From Xylanibacter brevis ATCC 19188 (lineage in GTDB: Bacteria; Bacteroidota; Bacteroidia; Bacteroidales; Bacteroidaceae): 64,000 nt of DNA. Location: NCBI RefSeq assembly GCF_000621725.1, contig NZ_JHXM01000007.1, positions 1 to 64,000 on the forward strand, read 5' to 3'. The stretch's first letter is position 1; each line of letters starts with the position of its first letter. Both the position numbers and the translations under genes were made by a program. The notes under the pieces are model-generated. The model made no database searches. It saw only the letters and a list, made by a program, of their open reading frames with translations, and had not been told where the DNA came from. Of the stretch, positions 60,336 to 64,000 are shown in pieces.

Positions 60336-61820
60336 TCATTCCCAAATTACATATTCTCTATCAACTTTGATTACATATACTTCACCTTTACTGCCAATGG
60401 GGATAAAGGCATCGATAGAATCGTCGCAATCCTCGATAGCATCCCTAAAAGCCTTGCCAATACGGGATATCTTCTCATTGGCAGAGTTATTGGTGGGATC
60501 AGTCAGATCGTCTATGCTCTTGTCTAGTTTATTACGATTTGAGAGTTTACGGTACCATGATAAAAGTTCCTCACGATAGTCGATGAGGTGTTTTAAGGGG
60601 AAACCTTCCAGATGGCTTAGAAACACAAAGTAAAGTGCTTTTGGCAGAGCCTTTAATTTTATCTCTGCGATATCCAAGCCATTACTATCCTTCAGGAATA
60701 TACGATACTCCTTATTAATATATAAGGTGGTACTGGGTGGTAGTGACCGTTTCCTTTGAGTCTCAACGAATGGGATGCCAGCCACATAATCAAGGAAAGC
60801 CGAGAAAGCTTTTTCCCAATTAGTGCCAGAACGATGAGGGAATTGGATATACTTATAGTGTGACCTCTCCGAATGTCCTTCAGGATCAGGGAAATACCGC
60901 AAGAACCCCGCACAATCATAAGAAAGATCCTTATCCATTTCGAAAAAGGCGTTCCAATAATCCGACTGCGTAGCAAAATAGGCCCTATGAAAAACTTCAT
61001 AAACATCCTCACCAAACACATTGAAATAATAAGTCTTATCCGCAATTTCATTCAGATTGCCGGCATGGGATGGTAGGTAGCGTAGATTGTAGCCACATTT
61101 TTGGAACGCACTGCGTAGTTGTGGCATATGCTGTTGAATATACTCATTCAGTTCTTCGTGCCTATATCTTTCTAAAAACACCAGTTCATGCTGATCTTTG
61201 CATGCCATCTCGTCACGAATCATAACACGTATGGATGGAAAAACGAAATCATCTTGCCGGTATTTTGTCCTGAGTCTATCCTTCTCACGCCGTTTGGCTG
61301 CCTGTCTTTGTTCCTCGTAGTCGGCAGGATCTACTTTCAGCGGATCATCAGGCTTCCAAGGTTTATTGGTCTCAGGAGATGGATGCTTTAAGATAAGGCG
61401 CTTGGGGCGTTCCTCAAAAGGTAATGATAACAGTTGACGACAGGAATCTATGTTTTTAAGCAGAGATAACGAGTCAAAACAGTCCAAATGTGGTCGGATA
61501 TTATCACGCTTTTTGTGAGCCTCCTCAAACAGACGCAATGCAGTATGCAAATAGTTGGATTCTACATAGAGTACGCCCAGATTGATGTAAGCATAGAAAT
61601 TTTTGTATCTCTCGATAAGGTTTCGATAGAAGTAAACTGCCATATCCAAGGACAACTCAGTCAAAATACCATATTGGCAGCAGATAGCCATAATAAGCAT
61701 GGGTCTTTCCGCGTTCAACAAAGCAGCCCTCTTCACTTCAGAAAGATTGAAAGGTTGTTCCCAAGTGATGAATTCAGGACCAAGATTGTTGATTGTATAT
61801 AGCAACTTTTTCTCCTCCAT
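60336..61820 (-). CDS. Large cargo protein with TPR-like N-terminus and conserved C-terminal domain
   Basis: 494 residues from ATG 61820, which is also where transcription should begin if the -7 box at 61825-61832 is used (leaderless mRNA); an upstream ATG at 61853 would lie before that point. Residues ~55-150 look TPR-like (MAVYFYRNLIERYKNFYAYI, LHTALRLFEEAHKKRDN). A charged linker lies at ~165-195. The C-terminal ~120 residues form a domain with ALPKALYFVFLSHLEGFPLK, DDLTDPTNNSANEKISRIGK and the end DREYVIWE. I know this C-terminal arrangement from other Bacteroidetes proteins of unknown function, some with HTH-like character. First gene of the cargo block. Confidence 0.75.
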   Translation of the reverse strand: MEEKKLLYTINNLGPEFITWEQPFNLSEVKRAALLNAERPMLIMAICCQYGILTELSLDMAVYFYRNLIERYKNFYAYINLGVLYVESNYLHTALRLFEEAHKKRDNIRPHLDCFDSLSLLKNIDSCRQLLSLPFEERPKRLILKHPSPETNKPWKPDDPLKVDPADYEEQRQAAKRREKDRLRTKYRQDDFVFPSIRVMIRDEMACKDQHELVFLERYRHEELNEYIQQHMPQLRSAFQKCGYNLRYLPSHAGNLNEIADKTYYFNVFGEDVYEVFHRAYFATQSDYWNAFFEMDKDLSYDCAGFLRYFPDPEGHSERSHYKYIQFPHRSGTNWEKAFSAFLDYVAGIPFVETQRKRSLPPSTTLYINKEYRIFLKDSNGLDIAEIKLKALPKALYFVFLSHLEGFPLKHLIDYREELLSWYRKLSNRNKLDKSIDDLTDPTNNSANEKISRIGKAFRDAIEDCDDSIDAFIPIGSKGEVYVIKVDREYVIWE

Positions 61821-61824
61821 GCTG

Positions 61825-61832
61825 CAAAGATA
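61825..61832 (-). promoter_or_regulatory. -7 box of the first cargo unit
   Basis: The minus strand reads TATCTTTG; the ATG at 61820 is only 4 nt downstream, implying leaderless translation. Confidence 0.5.
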
Positions 61833-61875
61833 CACATTTTTCTCTATATTCACCTTGATAATTCATAAAAATATT

Positions 61876-61894
61876 ATTTGCAAGGCTTGCATAT
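61876..61894. promoter_or_regulatory. Palindromic operator-like motif, copy 2
   Basis: ATTTGCAAGGCTTGCATAT, nearly the same as 58444-58462. Together they suggest one regulator for both cargo units. Confidence 0.55.
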
Positions 61895-61989
61895 ATCCTA
61901 AGTCCTCGATTAAATAGGCCAGATGATATCGCATGAAATGCCACAAAATTCGGATATATTGCACTGAATTTCACAAGCTTACTTTTTCG

Positions 61990-62014
61990 TCGCGAATTTC
62001 ACCTGAATTTCACC
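61990..62014. repeat. Subterminal 25-bp repeat, right (candidate integrase arm site)
   Basis: The same 25 bp as 47924-47948 and in the same orientation, 50 nt inside the right attachment site. Confidence 0.75.
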
Positions 62015-62028
62015 ATGCACAAAATAAA

Positions 62029-62054
62029 AACGAGCCACATCTCTGTAACTCGTT
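62029..62054 (-). terminator. Element-borne replacement terminator for tRNA-Met
   Basis: On the minus strand AACGAG and CTCGTT close a hairpin followed by TTTTATTTT, just 3' of the tRNA. It replaces the displaced original terminator at 47732-47764. Confidence 0.7.
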
Positions 62055-62063
62055 GATTTTCAG

Positions 62064-62109
62064 TGTAGCGGGAGCCGGGATTGAACCGGCGACCTCATGA
62101 TTATGAATC
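62064..62109. other. Right attachment site within tRNA-Met
   Basis: The 46 bp shared with 47768-47813, here joined to the complete tRNA gene. Confidence 0.95.
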
Positions 62110-62139
62110 ATGCGCTCTAACCAGCTGAGCTATCCCGCC
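62066..62139 (-). tRNA. tRNA-Met (CAT anticodon)
   Basis: 74 nt with a full cloverleaf: acceptor GGCGGGA/TCCCGCT (G-T at position 1), D-arm AGCTCAGCTGGTTAGAGC, anticodon stem CATGA/TCATG with loop TTCATAA, T-arm CCGGTTCAATCCCGG. CAT could in principle be Ile2 after lysidine modification, but the body fits elongator Met. CCA is not encoded. The 3' half is the integration site of the element. Confidence 0.93.
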
Positions 62140-62283
62140 ATCATCTTTCGTTAAGCGGGTGCAAAGGTACAAACTTTATTTCAAAATAATGAAAGGAATG
62201 TGAATATTTTCGCTCTGCTTAACATTTTTTATTAAAATAAGAAAAAAATGAGTGATGTCTTCGTCGAAATCTAATCTTTTTAG

Positions 62284-62291
62284 TAACTTTG
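62284..62291 (+). promoter_or_regulatory. -7 box of the START-like gene
   Basis: TAACTTTG followed by CGGCT, about 48 nt before the ATG at 62339. Confidence 0.55.
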
Positions 62292-62338
62292 CGGCTGTAA
62301 AACGGAACCTGAAACCGATAGTAAACTAACCATAATTT

Positions 62339-62737
62339 ATGCGTAAAAAGAAACTGGCTCTTGAATACCCTTTGCGTGCTGGCAAGCAAGAACTGCTCTG
62401 GCAATTATTGAGCACGGATCACGGCTTGGAGCGATGGCTGGCAGATAAGGTTGAAGAAGAAGATGGCGTGATGCACCTCACGTGGGGTGATCCTTGGGGA
62501 GAACATCACACAATGCATGCCAACATACTTGAGAGAAATAGAAATAACAATATACGTCTGAGGTGGAGCGACGAAGATGATCCCGATGCCTTTTGGGAAA
62601 TGCGTATCGTGAGGAGCGAACTGACAAATGAACTCTGTCTGTGTGTGGTTGATTATGCTTATGCCGACGATATAGACGACCTTCAAGAACTCTGGGACGG
62701 AAACCTGGAACGACTGCATCAGTCAAGCGGTTTTTAG
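62339..62737 (+). CDS. START-like domain protein
   Basis: 132 residues, one START/AHSA1-like fold (START_2-like family of Bacteroidetes). It begins KKLALEYPLRAGKQELLWQL and continues ST-x-GLERWLADKV, MHLTWGDPWGEHHTMHANIL, RLRWSDEDDPDAFWEMRIVR and DLQELWDGNLERLHQSSGF. No signal peptide; cytoplasmic. These proteins bind hydrophobic ligands or act in chaperone-like roles, but the function here is unknown. Next to the lptF/G-like gene, with its own promoter. Confidence 0.8.
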   Translation: MRKKKLALEYPLRAGKQELLWQLLSTDHGLERWLADKVEEEDGVMHLTWGDPWGEHHTMHANILERNRNNNIRLRWSDEDDPDAFWEMRIVRSELTNELCLCVVDYAYADDIDDLQELWDGNLERLHQSSGF

Positions 62738-62836
62738 CTGCTTTATAATATATAATGTGTAATTGGGAATTGATAATTTATGTAAAAAGTATAGGTAATT
62801 ATTAATTCTCAATTACTTATTATCGATTTTTATCAC

Positions 62837-62844
62837 TACCTTTG
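62837..62844 (+). promoter_or_regulatory. -7 box of the LptF/LptG-like gene
   Basis: TACCTTTG followed by CAGCC, 14 nt before the ATG at 62858. Confidence 0.55.
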
Positions 62845-62857
62845 CAGCCAAATTTGT

Positions 62858-64000
62858 ATGTTTCGGATTAGAAAATTAGATATATTCGTAGCAAAACAGT
62901 TTGGTGTGCTGTTCGCTGGCGCTTTCTTCATTTGCCTTTTTGTGCTGATGATGCAATTCTTGTGGCGCTATGTGGACGAGCTGATCGGAAAAGGTTTGTC
63001 GGTGGATATATTGGCACAGTTCTTCTGGTATATGGGACTGATGCTGATTCCACAGGCGTTGCCTCTGGCCATCCTGTTGTCTTCGCTGATCACCTATGGC
63101 AACTTGGGTGAGAGCAGCGAGCTGACTGCTATTAAGGCTGCGGGTATCTCTCTGATGCAATCGATGCGTTCTCTGATTGTTATTACGCTGATGATTGCAG
63201 GCATCTCATTCTATTTTCAAGATGTGATAGGCCCCTCTACGAACAGGGCTTTCGCACAACTGCTCGTCTCGATGAAGCAGAAAAGTCCGGAGCTGGAGAT
63301 TCCTGAAGGTGTTTTCTACGATGGTATTCCCAATGCGAATATTTATGTGCATAGGAAAAACCTGGATACGGGCAAGCTTTACGGTATCATGATCTACCGT
63401 CAGACGGGCTCTTACGAGGATCAGGCCATCATCCTGGCCGATTCGGGCATGATGCAGACCACCGCCGAGAAGAAACATCTGCTGCTCACGTTGTGGAGTG
63501 GCGAGTGGTTCGAGAACATGCGTTCGCAGGAGCTGGGCGGGTCGGCAGAGGTGCCTTACCGCCGCGAGACATTTGGTAACAAGCGCATTCTGCTGGATTT
63601 CGATAGTGGCTTTAACCTGGCCGATGCTGCCGAGATTGGTGGTCGTGCTGTAGAGAAGTCGGAGCGACAGATCCTGCACGACATTGACTCTATCCGTCAG
63701 TATAACGATTCTGTAGGTCGGCAGTTCTATGAGGAGGCCAAAACCTATATTCTCAATATTCCTCGTCTGGCCCCCAAAGACTCTGTTCGCTTAAAGAGAC
63801 TGGCGGCTCAGCCGATGCCACAGCCTGACAGTATCTATGAGAAGTTGAGCGATGAGAAGAAGTTGGAGGTGGTGAAGCATGCCGCTCGAGCTGCTCAGAA
63901 TGTGACCAGCGATCTGGCGATGAAAAGCGATTATGCCCGTTGGATGAACAGACAGGTGAGAAGTCACCAGATTGAAGCCATCAACAAGTTCACCTTGTCG
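62858..64000 (+). CDS. LptF/LptG (YjgP/YjgQ) family permease, 3' end beyond window
   Basis: 381 codons to the window edge; the C-terminal membrane half is missing. It starts MFRIRKLDIFVAKQFGVLFA with membrane segments at ~15-35 (FAGAFFICLFVLMMQFLW), ~50-80 (FFWYMGLMLIPQALPLAILL) and ~105-125 (SLIVITLMIAGISFYF). A periplasmic beta-jellyroll-type region follows (ELEIPEGVFYDGIPNANIYV, GKLYGIMIYR). A long helical insert sits near 270-360. LptF/G form the membrane part of the ABC exporter that extracts lipopolysaccharide from the inner membrane. The motif ITYGNLGESSELTAIKAAGI matches the family coupling-helix region. Confidence 0.93.
   Translation, partial: MFRIRKLDIFVAKQFGVLFAGAFFICLFVLMMQFLWRYVDELIGKGLSVDILAQFFWYMGLMLIPQALPLAILLSSLITYGNLGESSELTAIKAAGISLMQSMRSLIVITLMIAGISFYFQDVIGPSTNRAFAQLLVSMKQKSPELEIPEGVFYDGIPNANIYVHRKNLDTGKLYGIMIYRQTGSYEDQAIILADSGMMQTTAEKKHLLLTLWSGEWFENMRSQELGGSAEVPYRRETFGNKRILLDFDSGFNLADAAEIGGRAVEKSERQILHDIDSIRQYNDSVGRQFYEEAKTYILNIPRLAPKDSVRLKRLAAQPMPQPDSIYEKLSDEKKLEVVKHAARAAQNVTSDLAMKSDYARWMNRQVRSHQIEAINKFTLS

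Larger units (their letters stand above)
47768..62109. mobile_element. Integrative and mobilizable element in tRNA-Met, about 14.3 kb
   Basis: Both ends are marked by the 46-bp tRNA-derived direct repeat. Inside are a tyrosine integrase next to the left end, an excisionase-like HTH protein, a RepA-like ATPase, a DUF6371/Toprim-like protein, a candidate oriT and a MobV relaxase, then a reverse-strand cargo block to the right end. It has no conjugation apparatus, so transfer would need a helper element. Subterminal 25-bp repeats and a replacement tRNA terminator support an element of defined boundaries. Confidence 0.93.

Overview
The window looks like a chromosomal segment of a Prevotella-type Bacteroidales. 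The evidence is SusC/SusD pairs, many -7 boxes of the Bacteroidetes form TAnnTTTG with several upstream TTTG boxes, C-terminal tails resembling type IX secretion sorting domains, fimbrillin-like lipoproteins and a MobV-type integrative element. No species can be named from the sequence alone.

Layout. (1) 1-13003, minus strand: six tandem genes for secreted, modular surface proteins with near-identical signal peptides. They are built from exchangeable modules: MBG/Ig-like repeats, BspA-type leucine-rich repeats, FISUMP/DUF1566-like domains, InlB-like repeats and Gly-rich beta-helix repeats. The gene at 6496-8013 encodes, directly after its signal peptide, a ubiquitin domain matching human ubiquitin at 56 of 72 positions; this is the most striking feature of the window. 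(2) 13.5-15.5 kb: aspartate ammonia-lyase, with its 3' end duplicated around a small gene. (3) 15.6-17.8 kb: an AsmA-like protein behind a cluster of GC-rich repeats. (4) 17.8-29.2 kb, minus: a 3188-residue surface protein followed by two lipoproteins and a 47-residue peptide, with a divergent membrane-anchored AraC-type regulator at 29.6 kb. The aspA promoter and the giant-protein promoter share a two-part operator-like motif at the same spacing. (5) 30.3-32.8 kb: GH51 arabinofuranosidase and an orphan receiver-domain protein. (6) 32.8-46.4 kb: an alpha-mannan utilisation locus (mannose-6-phosphate isomerase, SusC, SusD, SusE-like, GH76, GH92, MFS transporter) opposite a GntR regulator.

(7) 47768-62109: a 14.3 kb integrative and mobilizable element inserted in the 3' half of a tRNA-Met gene. 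A 46-bp direct repeat marks both ends; the intact tRNA is on the right and the displaced tRNA 3' fragment on the left. It carries a tyrosine integrase, a DUF1016 nuclease, an excisionase-like HTH protein, a RepA-like ATPase, a DUF6371/Toprim-like protein, a candidate oriT and a MobV relaxase. A reverse-strand cargo block follows: a large protein with a C-terminal domain of unknown role, a WG/LRR protein, a 45-residue membrane peptide, an unknown protein, a zinc-ribbon protein, an OB-fold protein with an SSB-like tail, a Sel1-repeat protein, and a secreted GH25 muramidase overlapping it by 4 nt. The cargo is not a system I recognise. (8) 62.3-64 kb: chromosomal genes resume with a START-like protein and an LptF/LptG permease cut by the window end.

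The main uncertainties are the functions of the modular surface proteins and of the element cargo, and exact start codons where several in-frame ATGs exist.
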